From Talpa occidentalis (Eukaryota; Chordata; Mammalia; Eulipotyphla; Talpidae), in assembly GCF_014898055.3 (NCBI RefSeq), contig NW_023604861.1, positions 83,114,399 to 83,178,398 of the forward strand: a stretch of DNA of 64,000 nucleotides, given 5' to 3'. Shown piece after piece: positions 37,351-54,640 of the stretch (its first letter is position 1; each line of letters starts with the position of its first letter). The position numbers were made by a program, and so were the translations under genes. The notes under the pieces are model-generated. The model searched no databases, had not been told where the DNA came from, and saw nothing but the letters and a program-made list of their open reading frames with translations.

Positions 37351-37990
37351 AATGGTGTTGTTAGCAGAGGCGGGGGATCTGAGGTGGGTAGATGGACAGC
37401 ATCGTAGCCCCTGTCAGGCCCCAACAAGACCTGCAGAGAGTCTGGCAACTGGTTTGCTTCCCCCACCCTCAGCCACATTTGGTTCCATGGGGCCCATATG
37501 CAGGAGGGGAAGAGCTGGATTTAAACCCAGGTTGGGTTATCCATAAGTACAATGGATCAAGATTAAGGTGAGAGAATTTAGAGGTGGGGAAGGATTGTTT
37601 GTTGCTTACGACTCTGCTGCGTGTATAATTTCTGTCAAGGGCGGGGCAATTAGAAGAGGATTTACCTGTGGAAACAGGGGGAATAGGGCACAGAAGTCAC
37701 TGAGCAGAAGAGCAGTTGGTGCTACCAGGAGCCAGGAAAGTGACCAGGCTATGCTTCTCATGGGTGGGGGCTCTGCCTAGGGAGGGCCAGCCACAGGCTG
37801 GACTTGGAGGGATGAGCACATAGCAGCTGAGAGGGGCTTGAGGGGAAAACTGGGTGAGGCAGGGTTTAAGTCCTTTAGGTGATCAACTTCTTATTATTTC
37901 AAAAAATAACTTTTTTTTTGTAGGATAAATACTTCAGATTTCTGCTTTTGTTCTCTTGTTTAGAAACAAGACACTTATATTTCATCATTA
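37266..37990 (+). other. Intron 40 between repeats
   Basis: This is unique-looking sequence after the SINE, apart from a possible continuation of the L2-like element to about 37350. No gene was seen. Confidence 0.65.
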
Positions 37991-39200
37991 ATTCTTTTTC
38001 ATTTTAACAGCTTTATTGAGATAATCCACATAAACACAAGTTCCTATTTTAAGTGTGTAATTCAATGTTTTTTAGTATATTAATGGAGTTGTGCAACCAT
38101 CACCATAATCAATTTTAGTATATTTTCATCACTCCAAAACAAACCCTAGAACCCAAGAGCAGTTCGCCTCCATTTCCTCCCACCACTCTCAGCCCTAGGC
38201 AACCACTAATCTACTTTTTGTCTCAATAGCTTTGCCTATTCTGGGCATTTCGTATAAATGGAATCATGCACTATGTGGTCTTTGCGATTCCCGCTGTGGC
38301 CTGTGTCATCCACCCCGCGCTCTTATATCTAGTAGCATGCCTTGTGCAGCTGGGTGGCATTTGCTTTTCCATTCATTGGTTGATGGACATTTGGTTTGCT
38401 TCTACTTTTTTTTTAAAAAAAGATTTATTTTTATTTATTTATGCATACAAGAACTGGGGTCTTGGCCAGGGGTTGAGGGGGGCGGGTGGGTGAGAGGAAT
38501 CACCAGAGACAGAGTAGGGAGCAGAGCAGGCAGATCTAGTGAAATACACTGCTGAGGGGAGCAGCTGGCGAGACAGGAGAGATCTGCTGTGCCTTGTGGG
38601 TCAGCTCTCTGGCTGCAGTGGCAATAGCGTGATAGCGCTGAGACTCCCTACGCCATCAGGGAGGCCCTACTACTTTTTGACTATTACAAATAATGCTGCT
38701 GTAAACAGTCATGCCCAAATGTTTGTGTGGTTCTACATTGTTATTTCTTTTAGATATTTAGCTAGAAGTGGAATTGCTGAATCTCTGTTGAACTTTTTGA
38801 GGAACTGTTGCACTTTTCCAAAGTAATTAAACCGTTTCACATTCCCACAGGCAAGGTAGGAAAGTTCCAATTCGCCATGTCTTCAGCACTTGTTAACATC
38901 TGACTTTTTGATTAATCCGTCCTAGTGGGTGTGTGAAAGTTTTCTCATTATACTTTTGATTTGCATTTCCTTGTGACTTAGGATGGGGAACATCTTTTCA
39001 TGTGCTTATAGCCATTTGTATCTTCGATGGATGAATGTCTGTTTAAAACCATTGCTCATTTTAAAAAATGGTTTTGTCTTTTTATTAATGAACTGTGTAA
39101 GTTCTCTATATATTCTGGTTACAAATCCTTATCAGATATATAATTTACAAATCTTTTGTCCTATTCTATAAAGTAGGTTTTCACTTTCTTGGTGGTATAT
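37990..39200 (-). mobile_element. L1M 3' region, antisense
   Basis: An excellent ordered match to antisense L1M: CAGCTTTATTGAGATAATCC, GTTGTGCAACCATCACCA, CCTAGGCAACCACTAATC, TTGCCTATTCTGGGCATTTC, then after the SINE GACTATTACAAATAATGCTG, a GTGGAATTGCTGAATCTCTG patch, TCCTAGTGGGTGTGTGAA and TTTCATGTGCTTATAGCC. It is interrupted by SINE copy 7. Confidence 0.88.
38411..38669 (-). mobile_element. tRNA-derived SINE (copy 7), antisense
   Basis: It is inserted in the L1M element with a short target duplication CTACTTTTT (38402-38410 and 38670-38678). Its tRNA head has lost several bases of the B-box region, so it is a degraded copy. Confidence 0.85.
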
Positions 39201-39249
39201 TTTGAAGCATCCTGCTATTGCTCTTTGTTTTAAGATCCAAAGATTTAAA

Positions 39250-39745
39250 CAATTATTGTATATAAAAAATTAAGGAACACATGCATGCAGTGAAAAATTA
39301 GACATTTTGAGTGATGTGAAAAGAGAAATAAATAAAACATTTATAATCTTATTCAGTGGTAATTGCTGTGAACATTTGGGGTTTGGTCCATTCATTAAAA
39401 TGTAATCACATTATTCATTTTTAACCTTTTATTAATTTCATTGGTTATGAATAGCTTTCAAATAAATAAATATGTTTCTACAGCATCTTTTTTATGTTGC
39501 ATAGCATTTAATCATATGGATATGAAATTTACCCAAATAGTTTCTTATTGTTGAACACTTGAGTTGTTTCCAATTTTTCACTATTATAAAATGAAGTTAA
39601 ATCTTTATGCCTATTCATGATTTTTTTAATTGGGATAGATTTCTAGAATAGGATTGCTGAAGCATTTTTAGGGCTGTGGGAGCATGCAGCCAAATTGCCT
39701 TATGGAGAGATTTTAGCTAGTTATACTCCTGACCACTGATAATAA
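39250..39745 (-). mobile_element. L1ME-like 3' end, antisense
   Basis: TTGTTGAACACTTGAGTTG, TTTCCAATTTTTCACTATTA, TAGATTTCTAGAATAGGATTG and a GCCAAATTGCCTTATGGAGAG stretch follow the antisense 3' end of old L1ME elements. Confidence 0.65.
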
Positions 39746-39774
39746 TAGTAATATTATCATATCAATAACAGTGA

Positions 39775-40012
39775 TAACAATTAATGCAATCAATGGCATT
39801 AAACATTTATATAGCTTTTATGTGCTAGGGACTGTTGTAAGCAATATATTGATTCCTTTACTCCTAACAATAACTTTATCAAATTTTACAGGTAAGATAA
39901 TTGAGGCACAGAGAGGTTAAGTAGTTGCTCAAGGTCATACAGCTAGGAGTGGCAGAATTTGAAAACTACTAGTCTGACTTCCAAGACCTGGCTCCCCACT
40001 ATCCTGACTTAC
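39775..40012 (-). mobile_element. MIR SINE, antisense
   Basis: TTTTATGTGCTAGGGACTG, TACAGGTAAGATAATTGAGG, CACAGAGAGGTTAAGTAG, CTCAAGGTCATACAGCTAGG and AGTGGCAGAATTTGAA are in the standard antisense MIR order. Confidence 0.8.
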
Positions 40013-40233
40013 TACTTCTTTATATCCATATCACATGAAAATTATTGGCAGAAGCAGCCACATATACAAAAATCCAAAAGGGAGAAAGTCTGGTACTATT
40101 AAGCACAGTGGTAGCTATTGCTTTAACATTCCTTTTACTGCTTAGAGGCTTCCTTTTATTCTTAATCCACTGAGACTTTGACTTAAGAATAAGTGAAAAA
40201 TTTTATTACTCCTTTCTTTATGCTTCTTCTTTT

Positions 40234-40480
40234 GCATGTATAGATCAGGGGTTGAAAACATTTTCTTAAAGGGCCAGACAATAAGTATCTGCATGTATAG
40301 ATCAGGGGTTGAAAACATTTTCTTAAAGGGCCAGACAATAAGTATCTTAAGTCTGGGGGATAATCGGGAAGGTCTCTCTCATGGGTCCACAACTCTGTTG
40401 CAGCTATAAAGCAGCCTCAGATAATGTTTAAATGACAACAGGTGTCTGGCCAGTGGGCTATAGTTTGAATATTTCTGTTA
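40234..40480. mobile_element. hAT-type DNA transposon remnant with internal tandem duplication
   Basis: ATCAGGGGTTGAAAACATTT, TTAAAGGGCCAGACAATAAG, CATGGGTCCACAACTCTG, AGCAGCCTCAGATAATG and GGGCTATAGTTTGAATATTTC match a common mammalian non-autonomous hAT element. The first 57 nt (40234-40290) are repeated exactly at 40291-40347. Confidence 0.6.
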
Positions 40481-40625
40481 TAAAGGAACATTTGGGTTTT
40501 CTTTCCATATGCACTGATAGTGAACTACTTTGCATTCTGGAATAATGCAATTTGACCATGCCAGGGCTATTCTGCAATCTGTTGTTATTTTATTTAGGCT
40601 CTTTATATCTCAGGAATGGGATTAG

Positions 40626-40720
40626 TCTCTCCATCTCTCTGTCTCTCTCTCTCTCTCTCTATCTGTCTCCATCCTGTTCTTAGGACAGAGTATATATATG
40701 TGTGTATAAGAGTGTGTGTG
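40626..40720 (+). repeat. (CT)n and TA/TG simple repeats
   Basis: A CT-rich run at about 40626-40668 is followed by TATATATATGTGTGTATA and GTGTGTGTG at about 40690-40720. Confidence 0.85.
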
Positions 40721-40789
40721 TCAGGCTTCACAGAATTAATGGGGAGACTTCATCTATATTCTGTGCTGTGGAACAAAGAACGATTTATT

Positions 40790-41710
40790 CATTGAAAGAC
40801 TGATAGAACTTTCCTCCAAAGAAACCATCTGGACCTGATATCTTTTCTGGAGGTAGTTCTCTGATATCTGATCCACCCCCAGGGTTACTGATCTCTTCAT
40901 GTTTTCTACAAACTTTGAATCAATTTTGGCTATTTATATTTTTTCTAGAAAATTATCTACTTAGATTTTCTGAGGTTTTGTCATTGATTTGGGTATAGTA
41001 AGTCTTAGTCTCTTAATATTTTTATTTTCCCTGTAACTTTTTCTTTGGTGTTTCTACTTTTCAGCATTAGATTTCATAACTATTTATTGGTCTATGGAAA
41101 TTTTACTCTAGGCTTAATGATCAATTGTAATATTCTAGTATATTACTTTCTATTCATCATTTTAAAATTTTAGTTTTTCTGCTTTTATCTTTCCAATTTC
41201 TTGTATTATCAATTTATTTCTTTCAGTTTTTTTTGGTATAAAAACAAAACATTGAAGACTGAATTTTCCTTTGGGTACATACTTAGTAATGACCCACAAA
41301 TTTTAGTGGCCCCAGTTCTCACATTGTTTGTGTTTTCTAAGTATCTGTGATTTTAGTTTAGTTTAGATATAGTTTTGGTTTTAAAACTTTCCAGCAGGGC
41401 TCTCTAAGTGTGTCTTTAAATTTCTGAAAGGTCAGATTTTTAATTTTTAAATTTCTTATTAGTATCTAGTTTTATTGCGTTATGGTCAAAGAATGTAACT
41501 GATATGGATTTTATTTCTTGGATTTTATTGAGATTTGCTTTGTGGCTTAATTTTTTTCTCAGTGCTCCATTGGTGCTGGAACAGAAGGTAGATTTCCTGT
41601 CTTTAGATTACCTAATGTTTGTCTACTTAACTGACACTATTAATGGTATTAGTCTGATTCCATCTCCATATTCTTTTTTTTTAAATTTACTTGGGTTTTT
41701 TTCAAGACTG
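40790..41710 (-). mobile_element. Old L1 ORF2 fragment, antisense
   Basis: The phrase GAAACCATCTGGACCTGATA (41-kb side of the antisense reading), TTTCTACAAACTTTGAATC and, later, TTGCGTTATGGTCAAAGAATG with TATTGAGATTTGCTTTGTGG are in antisense L1 ORF2 order. It is disrupted throughout. Confidence 0.7.
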
Positions 41711-43668
<1,958 letters not shown>

Positions 43669-44009
43669 TAATCATCCCCGGCACATGAATGGGCAGTGGA
43701 AGACACAATAGAAGGAGAACATATCAAGGTGTTTATTTTCTTGTTTGGTGCCTATGGGCTGATGAAGCTAGATGAACACATTGAGGTGAGAAAGGTCATC
43801 CAGCAATTTAGAGCAAAAGTCAATGTGGCCTGGCATAACCCAAAAAGCATTTTTGGAAGAATTCTGAGAAATAGTAGAATATGTATGGGCTAAATGATAT
43901 CTAGGATTTCTTTTCAAATGCTGTCCAGCTCCCCCAAAAGAAAAAGAAAATAAGGGAAAATATACATAGTATGGATGACTCTCTGATAGATTTTTAAAAA
44001 TATTAAAAA

Positions 44010-44150
44010 TTAGTGAAATTGCAAAATATTGAATTGGTAAAACTTGGAGATGTGTCCTTAAGGATTTGTTATACTATCAGTCTCTTAAAGTTATTTGGAT
44101 TTTTCTATAATAAAAAGTTTATAGTAGAATAAGAAGAAAAACCAGCTCAA
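44010..44150 (+). mobile_element. L1 3' terminus, sense
   Basis: A TTGTTATACTATCAGTCTC stretch followed by TTTTTCTATAATAAAAAGTT and an A-rich tail is the usual 3' end of old L1ME elements. Confidence 0.55.
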
Positions 44151-44423
44151 GAATGTATCTCTAATTCCCCCCTCCCCTATAGCTGGGTAGAAACTAACAC
44201 GTATAAAAATATGGTAAATTCTGTTCCTGTGAAAAATCAAAAACCAAAAAGCAAAAAGCCAAACAAACAATAACAACAAAAAACAGATGAGCCAGCCAAT
44301 TTCTGGTGTTTTGAAGAAATTCCACAAATACTATTACATTTTTAAAAGTAGACTACTTTCAGAAAGATAACTAGAGATGACTCAAAGTCTTTCCCCAAAG
44401 GAATTGTATAGTGTCCTGAATAG

Positions 44424-44630
44424 TGTTGCCAGATAAAATCAAGGATGCTTGATTACACTTGAATTTTGAATACAAAATGAGTAATATTTTAGTATAAGTG
44501 TGCTTCAAATATTGAATGAAACATACCAATGTAACAATTATTTGTTGTTTATAGGAAGTTCAAATTTAACTGGTTCAAATTTAACTGGTTGTCCTATATT
44601 TTCACTAGCTAAACTGGCTGCCCTATTTAG
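44424..44630. mobile_element. Palindromic MITE-like element
   Basis: The two halves are imperfect reverse complements of roughly 95 nt each. The left end is TGTTGCCAGATAAAATCAAGG and the right end reads, reversed, AGGGCAGCCAGTTTAGC. The centre lies near 44518. A 15-nt tandem duplication (GTTCAAATTTAACTG) is in the right arm. It resembles a known mammalian self-complementary DNA element whose name I cannot recall. Confidence 0.6.
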
Positions 44631-45119
44631 AGAACAAGAGTTGGGCAAGGCTCAGACACATGGGAGAGGTCCAAAGAATTCCCTATAGGGCAGCAGACAA
44701 ATAGTATTTGAAGTTGGATGGAGAAGTTGATGACCCTGGCTTTCTGCTGGCTGAACGCTTCTGGTGGACACACTGGAGGGTGATTTGACAAGGTGGCAAG
44801 AGTAGTCTCTGATGAGCTGGAGACTTCTGGGCAAATTATGGCTACAGATGAGACCCAGGCAGCAGCAGTGGCTCCAAAGGCAGCAAGTTCTTCTTTGAGT
44901 TGGTAGTTGGGTGTGTGAGTTTGGGCAAAGAGACAGAACTATTTGTGTACAAGGAAGAAGGCCCGACACATTAGGTTTGACATATGGTACTGTGGCCTTG
45001 CCAAAAAATGAGAAAAACTAAGTAAGAATGAGGACTTCTGCCAGGGTGGCCCATGGCCCTGGCCCCTTTGCTACTCCCTCAGATGCCGGATGCTGAACTG
45101 GCACACAGCCCTTCAACTT

Positions 45120-48100
45120 GACCTCTCTGAGGAGATTTCTGACAGTATCCAAGTGAAATGTCCAAAACAAAATGCATTCAACCTGTTACTTGAAGAAAAA
45201 CCAAAACTGGAAGGAATATTGGTTCTTTAAGGATAAGAAAATAAAGAAACTACTACCACCAATATGAATTTTAAAAGTAGCCTGTAGCATTATGGAGAGA
45301 ATGGAGTACATAATTGGTAGGGAAGAAAACATTTTAGAAATCACTAGCATGGGAAGAAGAAAAACCAACTCATACTTTCAATAGCAAAAGATAGAAAACA
45401 AAAGATATAGCAAGAAAATATATAAATACAGAAATCATAGAAAAATACAACAGAAAAATAATAAATAAAAAAATACACTAAATTCTTCTATAGGTTCTAA
45501 GGACTCAGATTATATCAAAAGTCAAAATTTATTCCTTCTCTAAAAGACACATCTAAAACAATACAACTTAGAATGGCTAAACAATACATAATTTGGTAAA
45601 GAAATAAGTAAGTGCAAACAAAAGAGAAAGAGAATTTAAAATAAATAGCAAAAGAAACAAAATGGACTGTGTTATATAATAAATTATACCTATACCTCAA
45701 TGAAAAAAACTCCTAAATATTTATACATAGAACAATAAAGCTTAGAACAACTTAAAAAATGGATAAGAATATTTAAACTAATATCTCACACAAATAAAAA
45801 CATAAAATAACAGAAATTGAAGCTATGGTAGGAATTTCAATGTACTTTTCTTTTAGACAGATGAAGAAGGCAATAGGTACATAAGGAAATAAAAGATCTG
45901 AATGACACGGGAAATGTTTTTTAAGTTACATCAAACATTGTGCTTTTAAAATAGAGAATAAAAATAAGAAAAAATAAAGAATGCATTTTTCCCTACTGCT
46001 CAGAGAATACTTATAAAATTTGATCACATATTAGTTTAGTAATAAGTTACCAAAAGCAGAAATCATACAAGACAGATGAAAATGTAATAAAATGAAGAAT
46101 TAATAACAAAAGTTTAAACAGAAAGACCAACCACTTGGAAATTTAAAAAGTATTTTATTGGGACTTCCAGTATGAACATGGCTGCGTAAGTCAGCATTTT
46201 TCCCCTTTTCTCCTGGAAATCATTCAAACCCACAAACTCCATTTTCAGTAAAAGTTGGAAACAAATAAAACCCGCAGACTCCAAAATACATGTAAGGACT
46301 GTCCAAAGGCAACTGAGATTGGGTAGAAGCCACTCGGCAGTAAATGAAGAGAAGATGCATGAAAATGACGAAAGGTCATAGTACTAGCAGAAAGCCCTAT
46401 AGTTCCAGATGTAAGAATGTTGATAATTATTTGAGACAGGTTGTAGGTACATGGGAGTTTATTATATATTCTTTTTAGTTTTGGGTATGCCTGAAAATTT
46501 TCATAATAGATAGTTAAAAATATAGTGCCTGAAACTAAGATTTCATCATAAAATAGAAAAGTAATATCACTTGTTTACAACAGCAGATATGGGAACTTTG
46601 GAGAACCTCTTTGTGCTGGTTGGTTCAGAGAAGCAGAGAAGTTAGAGTTACACAAAAATCATACAGATGGGCCATATTTGCAGGAAGCAGTCCTCCTCTG
46701 TGATGCGAACAAAGGAAAGAACCGGTTTAGAGAAATCCAACACATATAGTGATAAGTAATAATAAAAGAAAAAGCACAGCATTAATTAAAAAAATACTAT
46801 AAAAAATACAAATCAAGAGAATATAACTACGAGAAACATTTTGCCAAGGAGCAACTGAGATAAAGCAATTTGTTATGATCTTTTTCGAAAGGAGACATTC
46901 AGAATGTAAAGCAGAAATGAAATAACTTAAAGGATGATGAAAAGAGATGAAATATGAGTTGGTAAGATACAGGAAAGAAGGCAAAGAAAACAAGAAATAA
47001 GAAAAAGCACAGGACAGAAGGGGCACATTCGAAAATACAGTAGGGGCACAGAGGACAGAAATAACAAAACACAAAGTAAAATGTAAATAAAGGGTTGTAA
47101 AAGAATAAAGAGAAAAATGACAGGCACAGAAGTCAGGGAAAGGAGATCCAACATTTGCATAATTGGAGTTTCTTAGAAAGACAACCAAAACAATGAGATA
47201 ATTGGAGTTTCTTAGAAAGACAATCACAACAATAGTTTGATAAACTTCACTGAAATGAAAGAATATTTGAATCTACATATTATCAAGTCCATTGTATATC
47301 AGGAAAAACAGCTATATTGGCAACCCTGAGGCATCTCTCAATGGATATTATTGGACTTTAGAGACAAAGAAAGAATTTCTTCCCAGCAACAACAACAACA
47401 AAAACCACATCATCCTTTAAAATAGGAAATACATCAGGGTGACTTCAACTCCTCCAAAGCTACATTTACTATCCTAAGTCAGTAAAGCGCCACGTGTAAG
47501 ATCATTAAGGAAAAAGGGGTGACCCAAGGATTTTATACTCAACTAAGCAGCCTTTCAAACACAAAGACTACACCCAGGTGTGCATATCAGGAACTAGGTA
47601 GTGGGGTTGCCATGAGCTCATCTTGGGGAACAACTCCAGGATGGACGGGAGCTTAACTAGGAGCTATCACAACTAAGAGAGAACTGGGAAAAACACAACA
47701 AAAGGACTATTTGTGATTATATTTTTCCTTAAACCTAAAATGAAAACAAATGAAAGGGTTAAGGTGACAGGATGGAATGTAAATATCATGTATACTGAAA
47801 ATGTAGTTATGATGAAAATGTCTAAATATAGGTGAAGGAGGAAAGAGGACAGATAAGAGTAATGATAAGAAAAATAGAATTAAGAAACATTTAAAGTTGG
47901 CAAATCAGTTAATGAGTGTATAGGCAAATGATTAGCAACAGTGCCAAGGTAAATATTAAGGAGGATGATATTGTATAAATCCAGTGAAGGAGAGGGAGGA
48001 GAAAGAGATGAAATTTGATTGTTTAATTATCGCTATAGTAGGGAACTCCTAAACACTGTCTGTGAAGACATAGAGGACTGAAAGGATTATTAATATACTA

Positions 48101-48180
48101 AATTTATAACAATAATAATGATAATATAACATAAACTCATTCTAGCTATCAGAAGAATACACACACACATCACAGAAAAC
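45120..48180 (+). repeat. A-rich L1-like sequence, sense
   Basis: The + strand is very rich in A and carries scattered L1-type phrases, including a 3' end near 46400-46530 (GTACATGGGAGTTTATTATA, TTTTCATAATAGATAGTTAA). Individual elements could not be delimited. The 166-codon minus-strand frame near 47 kb arises from the A-rich bias. Confidence 0.5.
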
Positions 48181-50760
48181 AGACAAAGTAATTAGATATT
48201 TTAAAAAATCTATGAAACTAGAAAATATATAAATACATATATAAACATAATGTAAAATCAGACATAACATAACTGTCATATTAATGCATGTCCTATCAAT
48301 CACATATTAATTGTAAGCTTTAAATTAGATCTCAAAGTAAATTCTAACTAAAAGAAAGAGACTCATAAAGGTTGAAAATAAAAGACTGGGAAAAAGTGTG
48401 CCAGGCAAATGCAAATGAAAAGAAAGCAATCACAATCTTAATATTAGACCAGAGGGAATATAGGTCCCTCACATTAAATGAGACAAAGAATGACACTCTT
48501 AGTGCTAAATAGTATAATTCCAAGGTACGACAGTTATAAGAATATTTATAGATGTTCAGTAATTGCAGGAGATAGAAGAGGGAAAAACACACTGGTTGGT
48601 AGGGGGAGATTTTAATTTATATCTCCCATATCACACCAGGTCAAGGGGACAAAAAAAATATGAGCGGATATAGCAGAGCAGCGTAATTATTAAGCTGATT
48701 GGACTCTGTAGTCTGAAGACAGAGACTTATGTACTATGACTTATGTACTATGACATAAGTACAAATATTGATTGTTACAGGTCACAAAGAAAACCTTAAC
48801 ACATTTCAAAAAGTTTCAACACCACTGACAATGTTTTCTGATTATAATGCCATAAAATTAGAAATCAATAATTGCCTCTATCTGGAAAATGTTTCAAAAG
48901 CCCTCTCTTTTAACAATTCTTGGTGAAAGGGAAAATATAAACCAAAATCACAGAATATCTGGGAAACAATGAAAAAGTGCTACATAGTGTTGATATAATA
49001 TACTGGTGATTGCTAAGGTAACATTAAAAGGAACTTTATAACCTTAAAAACTTATTTTAATTAAAATGAAAGAATAAAGACTAATTATGCATCAAATAAT
49101 AGAAGTGAAACTAATGAGGGTTTGCCAAGAATATAAAAATGAAAGCATCATATATCATACACCAAGCCAAGTGTTGGCCTGATGAGGGTAAGGCAGGCAT
49201 AAATAGGCAATTTCATATACATATTTTTATGAGAAAAGTAGAAGCAAAGTAAATAAAGTTTCAACTGAAATAGGACATTCATTTTATAAAAAAGGAGATA
49301 AAGTTTTAAGTGACTTGCTTGACCACCTGAAAAAGCAAAAGAAGCAAATGAAAAATTAATTGAACCATCAGAGGAACCCAGTAAGACAGTGGCAATTGTT
49401 TAGAGACTCTAGTGGAAGAAAAGTCACACTTACAATATTAGCAAAAAGCTACCTTGAATAGCACTAACAATACATGTGGAGGCTTTATGTGGAGATCACT
49501 ATAAAGCATAGTACCAGAAGCCTTGAGTTAATTGAGAATTGGATTATACACCTTGATAAATAAAGCTAATACTATGAAGATATCAATTCCCTGCTGCAAA
49601 ATTCATTTGAAGTTTAATGTGAGTCTAGCAAAAATCCCAAATGTGCATTTGCTTAGAACTGGGCTGAATGTTTCATAATTTCATATCAAAAAATAGTGTG
49701 AAAGAATTCCCAAGAAAATTTTAAAAAGGAAAATTTTCAGTAGCAAGTAGCAAAATGCGTTATGAAAAAACAGCAATTAAACAATTTAGTGAAGAATAGA
49801 CCTATCAGTAGAACAGAATGGAAAGATCATGAACAAGTGTAAGGAGTATAGCATTTAATAGTTATCACAAACCAATGGAAAGAGGAAAAATAGCTTAAAC
49901 AAATAGGATGCTGAGATAAATGATTAGCTATTCGGGAAGGAAAAATAAGCTGAATTCTTACCTCACAGCAGGTAAATAATGGAGTACATAAAGATTAGAT
50001 AAAATACTAATGCAATAATGCATTTAAATCAAGAAGAAAAGGAACACTGAGTTTAATAATCTTGCTGTGAAGTCTTTCTAAGCAGACTTATAAGACAGCA
50101 GCTGTAAAGGAAAAGATGTTTAGATGAGACTATCTACAATATTTTGTTCCTATCATGAGCATAACTGAGAGAAAAATGATGAGTTGGGACAAAATACTTG
50201 TAACATATTTGATAGACAAAGGATCCATAACTTGGACTCCATGCCAGGAGGTCTTTCAGAGCACTGCAGAGCAGAAATCAGACATTGACAGATGGAAAAG
50301 TGCAAACAAGGACGAGCAATTGGCAAAGAGAAAATACAAATGGCTGTTAAACCCATACAAATTTCTCTAGAAGGCAAAGAAATGCAAACTAAAAATTCAG
50401 TATACCTTTTCACTGACACATTTACAAAGTTAAACATATGTGCAAGTGTGTAGTGATGGTGAAGGACTAGAAGACAGAGACACTTGTGCACTGCGCCAGG
50501 AAGCATAAGCTCAGATAGTTTTTCCTGACATGCACGGCAACCTGGTTGTGCACGTCAGCTGGTTAAATGTGCCAACCTTGGACCAGGAATTTAATTTCTA
50601 GGGACTTATCAGTGAGATAAGTTTAAACAAATGTATAAAGCATATATACAAGAATATCTGTTGTGGGTTTTTAAAAATAAGGTTAAAAAGAACAGAGCTA
50701 AGTAGTCACCAAAACTTATGATCTGTTTATGTAATTAAATATTTCATTGCCATTCAGAAG
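48180..50760 (+). mobile_element. Old L1 ORF2 and 3' end, sense
   Basis: Sense L1 ORF2 wording occurs in order: AAGACTGGGAAAAAGTGTGC then GCAAATGCAAATGAAAAG (48.4 kb), TTAATATTAGACCAGAGGG, later CTAGAAGGCAAAGAAATGCA (50.37 kb) and a 3' end near 50.6-50.75 kb. Stops and gaps are many. Confidence 0.6.
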
Positions 50761-50790
50761 GGTGTTACATAAGTTTTGATTTCACTTTGG

Positions 50791-50798
50791 TTGTGTGT

Positions 50799-50856
<58 letters not shown>
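50791..50856 (+). repeat. (TG)n(GA)n compound microsatellite
   Basis: A TG run passes directly into a pure GA run of about 44 nt, just after the 3' end of the L1 block. Confidence 0.95.
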
Positions 50857-50857
<1 letters not shown>

Positions 50858-51418
50858 CACAAGAAAATGTATATATTCAAAATGACATACCAAATGCTAA
50901 CCATACAATTAGTTGTTTTTATTTTGGTAATCAGAATTTAAGGAAGTAAAAATCTTTTCTTTATGTTTACTTATATCGTCTAACAAACCAGTATCAGTTG
51001 CATTATTAAATGTTGGAAGAGAGAGAATTTGGTCTTTGTGGAAAACATAAAGCCCTCATGAGAATAATATTTAGCAAGATGACACAGGAACTTACCTGAA
51101 ATTTCTTGTCCATCCATTTCAGGTATAACCAATTTTACACATACGTTAAGTTCTTCAATAATACTGTTAGGTATATTTTATCATGTGCATAGAAACTACT
51201 ACTTCATTTAAACCCAAGGAATCCCAAAACACTGCTCTAACAACTGAAACTCATTGGTTGTTTGCGAAGAGAAATTAGTACATCGAGTTCACAGACTTAA
51301 AGTGTAGTTCAAGAGAGATGCTCCGCTCGATCTTTGATGCCACCGCTCTTCTTTTCAACAATGCCACACCGGTGTAGATGATGACTCTCAGGTACCTAGA
51401 GCCTGTGACTCACCAGAG

Positions 51419-53902
<2,484 letters not shown>

Positions 53903-54129
53903 TAAGTTGGGAGCAGGACTGTGTCTCCCCAGTGGGGAAGATATGGCTGCCACTGGGAGGTCCCCAGCTCCTGGAGCTGAGCTTAGTCCCTAAATCTTGC
54001 ATGCCTATAGGGGTTTAATCTCAGCTAGCTCCTCCTTAGGCACTAAAGGTTTGAGTCCTGGCAGAAGCTCCTAGTGGAACACAATCAAAGACCTGTAAGA
54101 GCAGCAATCTATAGTATAAGTCTGCTAAT

Positions 54130-54640
54130 TTTTCTCTTTTTTTTTTAGATGAACTTTTTCTTTGGAATAATTTTTAGATTTTTAGAAAAATTACAAAAAT
54201 AGCACAGCAAGTTCTTACTTACAGTTGTTGGTAAGTTCTTGGAAATTGTGACAAATATGTTGAATGAAACAACATATAACAAAAGCAGGTCTTGAATCAA
54301 GTTGTTCCTTCATCTTTGGCTGGGATTGATATTTTCTCATCAACATTATAACGAAATGACATTATTTGGGAACCTGCTATACGGTTTCCATTTACCTTGC
54401 ACTCAATTTCCCTCACTGTTAACACATTCTATCATTGTGGTGTATTTGTCAAAACTAAGAAATTGATATTGGTGTCTTCCTTTTAACAAAACTTGGGACT
54501 TTGTTAGCAAGTTGTGTTTTGCCTTTGATGTCCATTTACCATCTCAGGATCTGGCATGAGAACCCTCATCTCAGGATCTAGAGTAAGATGCCTCATTTAG
54601 TAATCTTTCTCTTTCATTGTCCCGCATTTGTCTGTGATGG
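54130..54640. mobile_element. L1M-related fragment
   Basis: AATTTTTAGATTTTTAGAAA, TTACAAAAATAGCACAGC, TGTCAAAACTAAGAAATTG and the ATCTGTGATGGATAG-like end follow a well-known L1M-associated 3' sequence. Orientation was not settled. Confidence 0.5.
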
